64,000 bases of DNA from Spinellus fusiger (GCA_025094145.1 JALLLS010000019.1:412624-476623); one strand, 5' to 3'. Positions 11,989-24,104 are shown, counted from the first letter of the stretch. Translations and numbers: made by a program. Notes: generated by a model not told the origin, from the letters alone.

Positions 11989-13321
11989 ATGGCACAGAAA
12001 ACCCTGAGAGTTGTTACTGGTAAATAAACAGGCACTTTTAATAGAGCAACTATTCAACTGCATTCTGTGCGCCACCACTGTGATGTATAGTTGGCACTGG
12101 TGCCCTAGGATCTGTTTATACATCACGTCTTGCAGCAAGTTGCCACACTACTACTGTTTGTCGCTCCAACTATGATGTTGCTAGCACAAATGGTATCCAG
12201 ATTAATTCACCAAAATTTGGCAGTCTATTATTTAAACCTGACAGAGGCAAGTTCTTTTTTTTCTTTTAACTCACTCCCTATTCTGATATTGTACCTATGA
12301 TTGTTGTGATCCAGTTGTTCGTACCATCTCTGAAGCTGTGTCCGAGGATTCTTATGACTATATTATTGTTGGACTTAAGGCACTTTCTGAAGTCTATAAT
12401 GTAGCTGAAATGATATCACCCCTTGTTACTAAAGGGAAAACAGCTATTGTTCTTATTCAAAATGGTCTTGGTAAGAAAGTCGTAGCCTATTAGCTTTTGC
12501 TTTATATGCATTTATATGCATTTACATCTATATAACATGTCACCAATCATTTACATTCTGCTAGGTGTTGAGGAGTGTATTGTTCAGAAGTTTCCTGATA
12601 ACCCCCTTGTATCATGTGTCGCTTACATTGCAGCTTCTCAAGTGAATCCTGGAGTTATTCAAATGGCAGACGTTGATAACCTATTGGTTGGTTCTTACAA
12701 GGGTGCTCATGCTAGTTCTGGTGAGAAATGCAACGAATTCTCAGAACTCGTGAAGAGTGATTATAGTGTGGTTAAAAGAGTGGGTGACATTGAGCATTTC
12801 CGCTGGCAGAAACTGTTTTGGTAAGTCAACATTCCTTTGTCTCCCATAAAAAAAACCAGTCAGCTAAAATAGTTGTCATATTAGGAATATTGCGTTTTCA
12901 TCCTTATGTACAGCCACTCGTATGACAATAGACCAAATATTGGATAAAGAAGAGACTTTCAACTCAGTGGTGGACCTGATGAAAGAGGTGATAGGTGCTG
13001 CTAATGCCATGAACTATGAATTTGATTCGGAAGCAGAGATTGAGCAAATGATTAAAACTACACGTGCGGTTGTTCCTGGCTATAAGCCTTCCATGTAAGT
13101 TAACTCAATACGTCTGCTGTGTTGTTTTGCCTGAAGCTCATTTTGCTTTCACATCCCATAGGTTATTGGATTGTGAGAATGGAAATCCCATGGAGGTAGA
13201 GGCTATTCTGGGTGTCCCTTTGCGTCGTGCCAAGGAAGCCGGACTCCAGGTTCCTCGTCTCGAGTTGCTCTACAGTATTTGCAGCGCAATCAACAAGCTT
13301 ATCATTAACAAGAAGTCATAA
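11989..13321 (+). CDS. 2-dehydropantoate 2-reductase family protein (ApbA/PanE)
   Basis: NAD(P)H-dependent reduction of ketopantoate to pantoate (CoA precursor) is the family reaction. Six exons are inferred: 11989-12019, 12091-12246, 12315-12470, 12565-12820, 12885-13094, 13162-13321 (969 nt, 322 aa). The 10-codon first exon (MAQKTLRVVT) joins to give the Rossmann loop VGTGALGS (Gly12, Gly14, Gly17). Further signatures are VGLKALSE, IVLIQNGLG, then KLFWNIAFSSLCTATR (catalytic-Lys helix region) and the C-terminal SMLLDCENGNPMEVEAILG, with VPLRRA and VPRLELLYSI. Intron 2 (12247-12314) has a GC donor. Fungi often carry several paralogues, so the true substrate may be another 2-oxo acid. The 3' end lies 25 bp from a mobile element. 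Confidence 0.9.
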
Positions 13322-13346
13322 AGTATTAACTTAAAGTTTTAGCATA

Positions 13347-14826
13347 CACACTAGGAGATTTTTGGAATATATAAGGAATTATCTTGAGAATAAAATCGTA
13401 ATATTATTGTGATTGGCTAATGTGTTTGAAAAGGCTTTTCTCGCTGTCTAAATGGGCTATTTCAAACTCTACTTGCTTATTCTAGCAATAACTATTGACT
13501 TTACAGCTAATTCTATGCTTTTTAATTGCAAAGACAAGTATTACAACTCAGTCACTTGTCATAAAGACTTTTCCCATAATTGGAAGAATCACTCTTTTGG
13601 GAATTAGGATTGATTTATTACCAAACTAAGAAGAAGACTCTATCGAATATCAAGGGATGTCGATAGTTCACAGTATTTTCGATAGTTAGCCCCTGAATCT
13701 ATAGCATTAGAAAAGTATAAAAGACGTATTAATTCCATTTAATAAACAACAGAGTTTAACTACACGTTCTACTGTTCCGTATACCTTTGGCCTAAAAACC
13801 CAAAGACGACACTACTATTCCTTTCTTAACATAATGTGTTATCCTTAAGCCTACAGTATTTGCAGCATGACACTGCTTAAGAAAAATGTATTATAGAACA
13901 CACACTGAATTAAATTTAGTCATCATTGTCCATAAAATAGAACCAAAATCACTTATATTAAGAGCATTATAGCCATTCATTGACTCTATCCACAATCACC
14001 TCAATTATCTTATTGTAACTGTTTTCAACAACAGTACTTAGTGAGAACTAAGTATTGGTTCTAATACTGTCCTTTAGGTCCAAGGCAAATAGTGTTAATT
14101 GTTTGACTTGTGAATTCTGACTTGTGAATTTTATGAGTGGAGGCTATAGTATATATGTCACTAGAATAATAGATGAAAGATTATTTGTTTTGATAATCCC
14201 GTCCTTTTGTTATTTCCCACACTGCACATACAACTTAATATTTAAGTACTCGTCAAGATGAGCATAAATAAGCAAGGTAATGTGCCATTATTAACAAAGA
14301 GAAACAATAGAAATAATTTTTAGACACTACAAAGGACTATTCTAGTGATAAAAAGGTAAGCAGTGTCTTTATCTGAGCTTGAGCTCATTGTAATCCACAA
14401 CACACTCATTGTATTATTATTAGGCAAGTAAAGACTCCTTTCAAGTCAGTCTCAGGTGGTCTATTCTTCCTTCTATACTATCTAGGGTGTCTAGGGTATA
14501 CTCTTGATCATAAATATCTATCTCCCAAGGATAAATCACAAGGCCTTTAGGGTGTGGGTTCTATTTCTATGAAGGGAATATACTTGGGCAGTAGCTATAG
14601 CTATACTATAGTATTAGCTATACTATTATAATAAACAATTTTATTCATAAACAATATATTTTATTGATAATACAATTTGATATTGAGGTATCCATAAAAA
14701 GAAATAATAATTTGGATATCCACAAGCCTTTTGGTTTTAAACACAGAGCCATATAAGGTGCGTTTTTTTGCGGATGTAAAAGGAAGGAGGTATCACTGCT
14801 TAAGGGCCAGAAAATCTTTGGGTGTG
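13347..14826 (-). mobile_element. Non-autonomous Fanzor-family element, copy A
   Basis: Ends are CACACTAGGAGATTTTTGG (13347) and CCAGAAAATCTTTGGGTGTG (ending 14826), imperfect inverted repeats of each other. The right 60 bp, reverse-complemented, matches the left end of the Fanzor-bearing copy at 56563 (CTTTAAGCRGTGATACCTCC block). The left end matches that copy's right end. Inside, a minus exon remnant (about 14100-13930; LDLKDSIRTNT... GSILWTM-like) is shared with the copies at 2175 and 31347, and a minus-strand LTR starting TGTCGTCTTTG at 13811 is embedded. No intact ORF. Confidence 0.65.
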
Positions 14827-15443
14827 TCTATAATACACCGTCTTTGATTATAAATATCAATGTAACTGTATGTCTGTAGAATGTAAAATAGGATCCTGAG
14901 TGAGAAACTGTGTCAGATTGTTAAATACTCGAGTGTAACTCATTTCTTTCTTGGGATCAAAGAAAGAGTGAGTTAAGCTTTTACTTTATATGGAATGGCT
15001 TGTATGGATAAAGTGATCCGTGCAAAGCAGTTGAATGTTTTGAACTTCAGGCTGCCTTTTTAGTTAATAAATATGTATTCATAATTACTAATACACTTTA
15101 CCTTTCCTTTATACTCATATCAATATATATTGTCTACACTACCTGCCAGTTTGAGTGGATTTATCAAATGACCTGATAAGAGTTATTATAATATACTAGA
15201 AATTTATTTTATCATTGTGTATGAACTTACTATAAAATTAAGTCAAATCCTGGTATTAGACGTATTCTGGACAGATCAGCTCAACAATGAACAACAATGA
15301 AATGAATTAGAACCTAAAGAATAGATTGTTCAAATAGAATAGTAGCTTATCTATCAATATTGACGGCTTGATGCCCAAGTGAATAAATCGAAATGATTTT
15401 GCTCTTGAAGATATATTTGCTTATATATGATGCTATTATACTT
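14827..15443. other. Intergenic AT-rich DNA, nothing recognised
   Basis: No ORF of note and no repeat match within the window. Confidence 0.4.
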
Positions 15444-15771
15444 AAGAACATCCCCAATGGACTGTCTATTCTGACTCTTCAAATAGACCTGAATTGTAGA
15501 ATGAACAGTCTCCAAAAGTTAAATCTCCCAACGGACAGTCCATTTGAATCAAAAGAATAAATCATCATAAACTTTTTGTAAAGTCATCTCCTATAAAATA
15601 AAAAGAAAAGAAAAAGGTAAATAGTCTGTGTCAAACACACTCCCTTTATATGGAAACTGATTCCACAACATTAATGAAATAGAAAAGTTCAAAGGTTTGA
15701 CCAAAAACCTCCAGATTATAGATATTGTTTATTTTGAAGGGTCAGATAGACAGTCCATTAGGGATGTTCTT
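15444..15771. mobile_element. MITE with about 40-bp terminal inverted repeats
   Basis: The left end AAGAACATCCCCAATGGACT and the reverse-complemented right end AAGAACATCCCTAATGGACT continue to match through CTGACxCTTCAAA, about 40 bp, enclosing 328 bp. The motif GGACAGTCCATTTGA recurs internally near 15534. No coding sequence and no clear target duplication, so the superfamily is open. It ends 190 bp from the stop of the oxygenase gene. Confidence 0.65.
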
Positions 15772-15961
15772 GGCCATCTTCTGACCTTATGCAAGAGATT
15801 TCATTGCTAGTCTATATTTTGATTCAACTCTTCAAGTGAGAAACCAGATGAGGGTTTAGGTTGGATAACAAATACATTCTTCTTAAGGTTTAAAGAGGTC
15901 TCCATTATATTATGTTATTATTATTATTATTATTATCACAACATATACACAGTTTACAACA

Positions 15962-17290
15962 TTATTGAATTTCTACTCCTTTACGAAGATGCCACTCTTT
16001 CTTGTCCTCATTAAAGGCGTACCATTTCTGCGCCACCTGCTTATGACTTCGACAATAGGCATTGAATTCATTTTCACCATAAACTTCATTTTGTAGCAGT
16101 TGGTCACTTGGAACATCTGATATGACAGTCTTTACTACAGTCTTTGGTATATCTAATTGAGGAATTCTTGTCTCAAATGCAGGTGAGAGAAATAAGGGAA
16201 TAGAGAATCGGTCTTCTGTTGTTGTTGTTGGATTGAGTACACGGTGGGTTGTTGCTATAAAGTGTTTTCGAGTCAGTCTCTCGAGAATCTCACCAATGTT
16301 CACAATAAATGTGTTTGGAATTGGCTCTGCATCCTATAAATAAAGATGAGACGGTGAAAAGAAGCAGGAAACTTACAATCCATGAACCATCATCGACTTG
16401 TACTTGAAGTCCACCGAGTTTACCCTGTAGAAGAACCGTCAGGTAGCCAGGATCCTATAAAGTCATAAGCTATCTGTCCATGGCTCACATTTCTTTCTGT
16501 AAAGTTTACCTTGTGAGCTCCTACTCCAAGACCATGATCCAGTGGAGCATCTGATGTGTTACCCATGGCTGGGTATCTTAGTAGTTTCATTCTTGCATTG
16601 TAATTATCATTGAATATGCTTGTAAAAGTATCACCCTCCAGATTAAGAATGCGCACCATGGCTGTTAATAAGACAAGTCCCACATGAGACATAGACTCTC
16701 GCAGCTCAGTGATAGTTTCTTTGAACTCAGGTACACCTTCTGGCCATTGGTTAGGACCCCTTAGGTTGACATAAGCAGGACGGCCTTCAATGTCTTCTGC
16801 TGGGGATTCTCTTCCTAGATCAAATTGTTCTCTTGGTCCAGGTTAGATCCCGTACTTTTATAGGTGCAATTATACCTATTGTCTTGTCTGAAATTCGTAG
16901 TCTCGGATTCTATTATTATTATTATTATTATTATCGTTGAATACATTAGATGATAAGTAAAGGTGAAAGGGAAAACCGATGAATACATTTCTATGGTGAG
17001 GCCCCCCACTTACTCATTTTTGCATAGCCTCGAAAGTGAGGTGACTTTTCAAATCCAACATTTAGCTTGTCTTCCAATGGTAATTTGAAAAAGTCCTCCA
17101 TCACTTGAAATGCCTTTTCTTGCAGCTCTTGAAGAACACCATGATTTGAAATATAAAAAAACCCAATATTACACATAGCATACTCCAGATCTTTCAAGAA
17201 TTGAAGAGAAGAGGGCGAATCTGGCTCATTCATAGTGTACTGAGAGAGATCCAGAATGGGCAACGATGTTCTTGGTTGTTGAAGAGGCAT
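15962..17290 (-). CDS. 2-oxoglutarate/Fe(II)-dependent dioxygenase (isopenicillin-N-synthase-like)
   Basis: Five exons on the minus strand: 17290-17014, 16909-16876, 16831-16510, 16454-16377, 16333-15962 (1083 nt, 360 aa). The N-terminal DIOX_N domain shows VLDLSQY-like start, CNIGFFYISNHGV and HFRGYAK. The 34-nt second exon restores KSETTNFRQDN joined to REQFDLGRE. The Fe ligands are His210 and Asp212 (GAHK joined to DPGYLTVLLQ) and His267 (TTHRVLNP). Arg279 in RFSIPLF is the 2-oxoglutarate-binding R-x-S. GKLGGLQVQVDDGSW is the usual family strand. Intron 1 carries an (ATT)n run. Members hydroxylate, desaturate or cyclise small molecules, and the substrate cannot be told. Neighbours give no cluster context. 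Confidence 0.92.
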
Positions 17291-19598
17291 GTTGATAGTA
17301 GTATTATCTCTTAAAGATGAATTGAAAATGAAAGAAACATACTCGTTGCTTCCATTTTATACTGATGTTTTCTACAGGAAGGCTATATTTGTAATAGAAT
17401 TTACTGCTCCTCTTTTACCTTTTCTCTTTCTCTCTCTTTCTATTATTTCCGATGCTTACAAATAAGTTGAATACTTTCTACAATCACGTCATTTTGACCA
17501 CAAGTATGCAAATGAGCTCTGTCATTACATTGTATTCAGTTGATAATGAATCCTTTTCCTTTATTTTTATAACTTGAAACATATAGTGTAGCTGAAATGC
17601 ACCTTATGTCAAATGATACTAGTAGTCTACAGTAAAAAGAGTGCTTCTTTCTTCGCACACACGCATATACATGGATACATCTGCACATGTTGTACTGTAT
17701 TCTTGATTCATTCTAGGTACTGTCTCTTCAGGACAAAGGTTTTATTTTCTATTTTCTATTTTCTATTTTCGATTGTCACTCTTAGTTATTGAGTGTCACT
17801 GAATAACATGGGACTTGATGGACTCCACATGAGTCCATATGCATTCCCTCTTTTTAGTATAGAATAAATTCAGTTATAAGGCATAGATACTATTATTATC
17901 CATACAATTGAACCACAGACAGTCGTTTCTATTGAGTGACATGAAGTGTATGGGGTGAGAATGGATTGTATTAGAAACTCATAAAGTAGTATTTGTCTCT
18001 ATCTTTCAACCATTTACAACTTGAACAGTTTTTCTTTTCTTTCTCTTTCTATTTTACAGTGTATCTTTTTGTTAATATTTCTAATCAAAATAAAATCATA
18101 TGTATTTCTATTCACTAGGACGAATGCCCTGACTATACTATCTTGGAGTGTTCTACTTGAGTCAATGATAAAAGACAATGTTTGTGTCTCTCGGAGTTGC
18201 TATTTCTCATTATTTTCCCACCCTCCTTACACAAGAAAGAATGGTTGCACATGCCATGCTATGACTGACAGATAGTATTGTATTTGACTTTTTCATATTT
18301 CTGTTGAATGAGTCCATGGTTTGTTTGTACTGTTCTTTCAATGTTTTTATTATTATTAGTATAGATATCCAATCTTCCTTCGATTGCAGGTCTTTTTTAC
18401 CAAAAGTTAGATGCTTCGAGTAATTAAGTTGGATTGCAAGATAATCATTAGATAAGTCAGTATTTTGTAGACAAATGTCGGTCGTATAATTAGACAATGT
18501 AATTCTACTGCTGATATAGGCCATAATGATGTGTAGATAAAAGCAGCCTAGAAGTACAATAGTGTGTTCTTATGATAGATGTACTTGTCTACTCTATAGT
18601 CATTCTAATGTTGACAGTGCTCAGTTGAGTACAATGCATTGATAAATTTCCTTTATGCAAGGCTATACTTCATAGGACCTGTATTTTTCAGACATAGCAT
18701 TGGCATTCAACCCTATTCTCTTAGCATGTCTGATAATAATAACTTATTCAGTAGATCACCTCTTCCTATGTGAAGATATTTGAAACACTTCTGATAGGTA
18801 GAAATAGGTGATACACCTTCATAGAACAAATCAATCAGAAACGAATTTTTTTTTACTTAAGTTAATGTTGGAAGGTAGAGACAGAGACAGCTTTAGTTCC
18901 AATGAGGACTCACTAGAGTAAACTGCATAAACATAAACATAAACATTATGTACAAGAGAGGTTATCTCTGACACACAAGAGATAAATAGATTCAAGTGAG
19001 CAACTCATTCGACATTTATAACTGACAAATAAAACTACTATTTCATAATACTAAACACTCTTCTTTATTATTTATTGCTGTAGGACACCCACAAGTCAAG
19101 TAAAATAGGTAAATATCTGTTGATTGTTCACATCACCATAGCTTATATTAATAGAATATTGACTTGTATCTAATTATTATCTTACAATTCAACTTAATTA
19201 CTTGAAGCATCTAGCTTTTGGTAAAATAATAATAAAAGATATATAAAAAAAAGACCTATATCTATCTCAGGATACCTTCCAACACTCTATTCACTTGATA
19301 ATAAGATAAAAACAATCCATACAACCCTAACATAATTTTTTGGTGTTGATTCTCTATCCCTGCACAGCCACTTGTATAGGATAATCATGACTAAACTACC
19401 ATGCAAACAGTAAAAGATAGGCACAGGTCTATCCCCCCTCCCTTTTTTTATCTTGCTCATTAGCGGAGAATCAAATGGATGATTTTCGTGGCTTATTTCT
19501 ACGTCACGGACAAATTTTTTTATGATATTGGACATTTGAGCAAATACAGGCTCTCTCTCTTTTTCATCTGGACTTTTACCGTTCTAGACACTTTCACT
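17291..19598. other. 2.3-kb intergenic region with weak ORFs
   Basis: It holds a (TTTCTA)n hexanucleotide run at about 17740-17770 and short ORFs without family resemblance, including a minus ORF at 19535-19287 (82 aa, MSNIIKKFVRDVEISHENHPF...) close to the eL19 start. No repeat copies were recognised. Confidence 0.4.
18210..18524 (-). CDS. Small hypothetical ORF (104 aa), uncertain
   Basis: An uninterrupted minus ORF with a hydrophilic N-terminal half and a possible amphipathic helix (LKEQYKQTMDSFNRNMKKSN). No motif, signal or splice evidence ties it to a family. It is listed only because it is long for such AT-rich DNA. It may be a chance ORF. Confidence 0.2.
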   Translation of the reverse strand: MAYISSRITLSNYTTDICLQNTDLSNDYLAIQLNYSKHLTFGKKDLQSKEDWISILIIIKTLKEQYKQTMDSFNRNMKKSNTILSVSHSMACATILSCVRRVGK

Positions 19599-20506
19599 AT
19601 GTGAGTTGAGAACTGCAAATAGACTTACTTTGTCTTTCTTCTTTTTGTTGTTTTCCTACTGTACTGTTTTCCTACTGTACTCTTCTTCTACTCCTCTTCT
19701 ACTCTTCTACTATCTTTCTATTCTATACTATGTGACCACTACAAATTGAAAGATACACTCGACAAACCCACCACCACACCAGCCAATAGTCACTCTTTTT
19801 GACAGTTTCTTCTTTTAATCCCACGACACTACCAACAAACACACTGAAAACACTATATCTGACCTATTTCGCATTCTACACAGGGTCAGTTTGAGCATCC
19901 AAAAACGCCTCGCTTCCTCCGTCCTCAAGTGCGGTGAACGCAAGATCTGGCTTGATCCCAATGAGATCACCGAGATCTCCAACGCCAACTCCCGTAAGTA
20001 TCTGTACCTAGAAAAAAAAAGGGAAGAAAAGTCACTGACATCACCTACTAGGCGCCAACATCCGTAAGCTCGTCAAGGATGGTCTTATTATCCGCAAGCC
20101 TGAAGTCAGCCACTCTCGTTACCGTGTCCGTGTCCATGCTGCTGCCAAGCGTCTTGGTCGCCACATGGGTTACGGTAAGCGCAAGGGTACTGCCGATGCC
20201 CGTATGTCCAGCCAAGTGATCTGGATGCGCCGTATGCGTGTCCTCCGTCGTTTGTTGGTCAAGTACCGTGAGGCTGGCAAGATTGACAAGCACCTTTACC
20301 ACGTCCTTTACCTCAAGTCCAAGGGTAACGGTTTCAAGAACAAGCGTGTCTTAATGGAGTACATCCACAAGGCCAAGGCTGAGAAGCTTAGAAACAAGAC
20401 CTTGAGCGAACAGTCCGAGGCTCTCCGTGCCAAGAACAAGGCTCTCCGTGAGCGTCGCAGAGTCAAGGCTGAAGAAAAGAAGGCTGCTCTCGGTGGTGAA
20501 CAATAA
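19599..20506 (+). CDS. RPL19: 60S ribosomal protein eL19
   Basis: Large-subunit protein eL19, 188 aa. The reading [20 protein letters not shown] continues with [17 protein letters not shown], then [25 protein letters not shown] and [16 protein letters not shown], the hallmark of the family, ending in a basic helix ([14 protein letters not shown]). Exons: 19599-19600, 19884-19993, 20052-20506. No ATG precedes exon 2 in frame. The acceptor at 19883 leaves a G that completes AT|G, and AT followed by a consensus GTGAGT donor occurs at 19599-19601, so the start codon appears split by a 283-nt intron. AT/GTGACC at 19729-19731 is a weaker alternative. The intron is CT-rich and holds a 16-bp tandem duplication (GTTTTCCTACTGTACT, 19650-19681). 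Confidence 0.93.
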
Positions 20507-20779
20507 AAAAAAGAAATACTCCTATGAGTAGAGACTACATAAACTATACTTATGGGTTGATCTGTCTGTTGCTATGCATTTTAAGTGGCGATTTAAGTTG
20601 TATCCATACTATGGATTCTATGTTGTTGGGCAGTGCTTCTAAATGCCTGGTTTCTAAAATGGAGTTGCTATGTTTCAATTATCAAAAGGCAGACATTGCC
20701 TCCATAAAAGAATCTAATACTCATTTTGTATTATTATTATTATTTTTAAAAAAAAAATAGTTTAAAGAACAAACAACAA
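20507..20779. other. 3' flank of eL19
   Basis: AT-rich sequence with no further gene. A T-rich and A-rich run near 20735-20759 precedes the transposon relic. Confidence 0.4.
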
Positions 20780-21660
20780 ATGAGCTACTCTCAATTGAGT
20801 ACCACACAACTATCTATTGAGAAGATGGTCAAGGCGGGATTTTAGATGAAATTGGAGCCGAGGCAATCCATTGAACATTGAAACACTCATGACTTTAGCA
20901 CACTATTCAAAAAGACACGAATAATGCATGATCTTGGCCCTGTAGACCCACAACTCGATACAGTGATGGAAGATGCAGAACAAAAAAAACAAAAAATAAT
21001 AATACTGCAAGGTGTAAGGAGTCCCCTAGAAAGTATAATGTTGATTCAAACAATCAGGCGTCTCTATTTCTTTATTCTTTACAAATGCAACCTAACAGTA
21101 AAACGAATAACTCTTCATCCGCAAAGTAGAAACACTCCCAAACATATTGATGAGTGCCGTCTATGGGTCGAAAAGTGGATGAAGACGGATATGAATTATC
21201 TAAAGAATTGCGTCTTTGTTGATGGGACTCGGAAAGAGAAAGAAAACAGAGCCTAGAAAGAGAAAGGGAACTGTGACAGGGCACTACATGCGTTTTATTC
21301 ACAAAACAAGGATCAGAATGGATAAGTTCCCTACTATGAAAGGGTTTTATATAATTATGGACAATGCACCAATTCATACTTCCAATGAGATTGAGATGAT
21401 GATCAGTAGAGGTTACAAATGCATATACCTTTCACCATCCATTCCCACCTGAACTTAACCGAATTGAGCAATTTTAGTCTGTATTAAAGGGAAAAGTCCA
21501 GCGTGCCAAGTGCAAGTGATACTGAGGATATTGGATCAAGAATGGTTGAGTCTTGTGGTTATGTCAAAGTAGCTACTTTTACAAACATAACACAGCATTC
21601 TGTAAATAAATTCCAAAAGTGTCTACGTAGCGAACCTCTCAAGTCAAACAGAACTTGACT
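20780..21660 (+). pseudogene. IS630/mariner-type transposase relic
   Basis: The frame starts near 20790 (MSYSQLSTTQLSIEKMVKAG, then stops) and continues as PKHIDECRLWVEKWM, NCVFVDGT (first Asp region), GTVTGHYMRFIHKTR, MKGFYIIMDNAPIHTSNEI (second Asp) and YKCIYLSP, followed by a frameshift before a degraded ELNRIEQF-like segment. It is the DDE_3 family with multiple stops, frameshifts and a deletion after the first Asp. It is the plus-strand half of a tail-to-tail pair with the relic at 21700-22203. Confidence 0.75.
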
Positions 21661-21699
21661 TAAAAAAAAACACAAGGGAATTGTTTATTCACTCTTTGA

Positions 21700-22203
21700 C
21701 TAGTAGCTACAACCTTAGATGGGAGGACTATTCAACCAGTTGTCGAACTAATTCTTTGTATGATGAATAATGTTCTTGAGGCGGACGATTGAGATTGCAG
21801 AAGAAAGATCATTGATATCTTTTCTTCAGGAGTCTCCCACCATCCTCCAGCTTATGGTGTCTGACTTTTCCCTTGATCATTGCCCAGAATTTGCTCAACT
21901 GGATCGAGTTCTGATGAACATGAGGGGGGGAAGATGGACACATTTATAGTTTCTGTTTCATTCCTTGATCATGGCCTCTATTTTCTTGGAAATGTGTATA
22001 GGTGCATTGTCCATTATAAAGTAGAATTCTTCCACATCTTTCACTCTTGTCAATGATGTCGAGAGTCTTGACAACGGATCTCATGTAATGGCCTGTTGTG
22101 GTACCAGTCTTGGGCATAGTCGACCCTCTTTTAATACTTTTACAGATAGACGATGTGTTAGTGTGCACATTGGATACTACAATGCATTCTTTAACTTGCA
22201 TCC
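21700..22203 (-). pseudogene. IS630/mariner-type transposase relic, opposite orientation
   Basis: The minus strand reads GTTTGHYMRSVVKTLD, then in a shifted frame EFYFIMDNAPIHISKKIEAM and YKCVHLPP, the same DDE_3 core as the plus-strand neighbour. Several frameshifts and stops, so dead. The two relics converge, separated by only about 40 bp. Confidence 0.7.
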
Positions 22204-24104
22204 CTATCCTCCATTCACTTCACTTAACACCAAGGGTCGCCGTCTCGTTGCTATCACCAGCTCTCTTTATTGGCTTCCAATTCGTATTATCTAATTTACA
22301 GAAGTTCTTACATTTGATGGGGGTCCTTTTTGGACCAGACTCCAAAGGCAAAGATTGCTTCGATTCATTTGCTTGCTTGACCTTTTCTTTTTGTCTCGCA
22401 ATCACTTGCAACTTGGTTATTAATATTATATATTCTCATCTTTTGAATATATCTTTTTAAGACTTGAAGACCTGCTACCATGGGAAATCTCATCTAACCA
22501 ACCTGCCAGCGACAAGACCTTTGTTAAAAAGGCCGGTAGAGTTACAAGCATTTGTCCAAACCCATGAAGCAAGGGAGTGCAAGGTCAGCCAAATAGTCTG
22601 ACACCGAGATGCTGTTCTCTCCATCCATACTTTACAAGAAAGAATAGGAGGCCTCAAAAGAACAACACGCCGGCGGTAGTAATCCAGTACTTCTGTTGAG
22701 AGAAACACAGACAAGATAGCCAGTCATTACAGTGATCTACTAAAATGAAAGAGAAAGAGAAATAAAAAAGAAAAGAAATATTAGATACACCAAAGTTCAT
22801 TTATGGATGTTTTAATGTCTTTCTCCATACTAAGATAACAAATACAATGGAAAAGGTTTTCATTAAAAAAGTATCCAAAATGTGGTTGTGTAGAGGCTTT
22901 CTTAGTATTGGATTTAAGTATAAAAGTCTATGTACAGATCATCTACTACTTTCACAGTAACAAATCTCAAATCTTAAGGTGGTCTTATCTTCGTACACTA
23001 TGTTAACTTATCACCAGAATGCATTCTGTAAATGTTATTCTGCCTCTTTCTTTTTGGTTACATGTATCTTGTTTCAGCCTATGTTGTGTTATGTACTATT
23101 CCACGTGCTTGCTAGTCAGGCATCCTCAAATACGACATGGCTATTGTGAAATTAAAGTGTGCAGTACAGTACAGTATTACATGCCATAAAGATGTTTTTG
23201 ATCTACGTTCATGGATAACCTTGTGAAAGACTAGCGTTACAATAAGAAACAGCAGTAGAAGTGCTGCTACAAATATGTAAATAAAATATACTTTGTTGTA
23301 GATGTATTCAAGTATCTCTATTCTTTATATATTAATATATTAGAATTCATTTACCATCAGTCAATGCTAACTCTATTCTTAATAAAGGTGCTGAATGAAA
23401 GAGAAATATTCCTGAATGGTATGCACGTAGATGAGCATGCCTGTAAGGGTTTTATTCTTTCGGGAAATCCAAGTAGCTTTGTCTGCTAATAATGTTTCTC
23501 TAGAACTGGGTGACTTTGGCAGTGAAGAGGCGAAAATCCACTTCTGGCCCTGTGTTGCTGATTCTAATAAAAAAGATCTCTTTGTCTCTTATCAATGTAG
23601 GAACAACATAAGACGCCTGTCATTGGTAGAATACTACAGCATGGATGGGGATGTCAACCGTTAACAAAATAGACTGGGCTGGACTGGGCTGAACTGGACT
23701 GCAGGAAACAGCTTAACGTAGAAGGAATTGAAGCATAGATAGCACTCACCAAGACTGCATTCATTGAGTGCACTGCCTCCAAAGTTAGTTTATCCATACA
23801 TAGACACATACATATCAGTATAGCATCCTATATGAATGCAATACTATCTTGCTATTAACTACAGACATACCAACTCCTGCCTCCAAAAAGATGACGGTAT
23901 ATGTTTTGTTTTATTGATGCAATCAAGTGTCATTTATGGACAATTCAAACAAATTAGCCCATAAATGACACTTGATTTGTCTGGTATTTTCTCTTGCATT
24001 GTCTAATTTTCAGATTCGAATTCGCTCAAACTAAATTTCTAATCGTCTAATTTTAGGATAAAAACCTGTATCATCGGTTCTGCTACAGTCCAACGAACTC
24101 CTAT
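22204..24104. other. 1.9-kb intergenic region with unexplained ORFs
   Basis: It contains a relatively GC-rich patch at 22490-22714 and an ORF at 23431-23664 (77 aa, MSMPVRVLFFREIQVALSAN...), neither recognised. Both may be decayed transposon DNA. A perfect hairpin lies at 23921-23977. It is the presumed promoter side of the Rho GEF gene. Confidence 0.4.
23921..23977. repeat. Perfect 19-bp inverted repeat with 19-nt loop
   Basis: AATCAAGTGTCATTTATGG (23921-23939) is followed 19 nt later by its exact reverse complement (23959-23977). It lies 128 bp upstream of the Rho GEF start codon, so it could be a transcribed 5' UTR hairpin, a regulatory palindrome, or the remains of a foldback element. 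Confidence 0.8.

Noticed and set aside
19287..19535. Minus ORF of 82 aa just upstream of eL19
   Set aside because: No motif or splice-supported continuation; left as an intergenic note rather than a gene.
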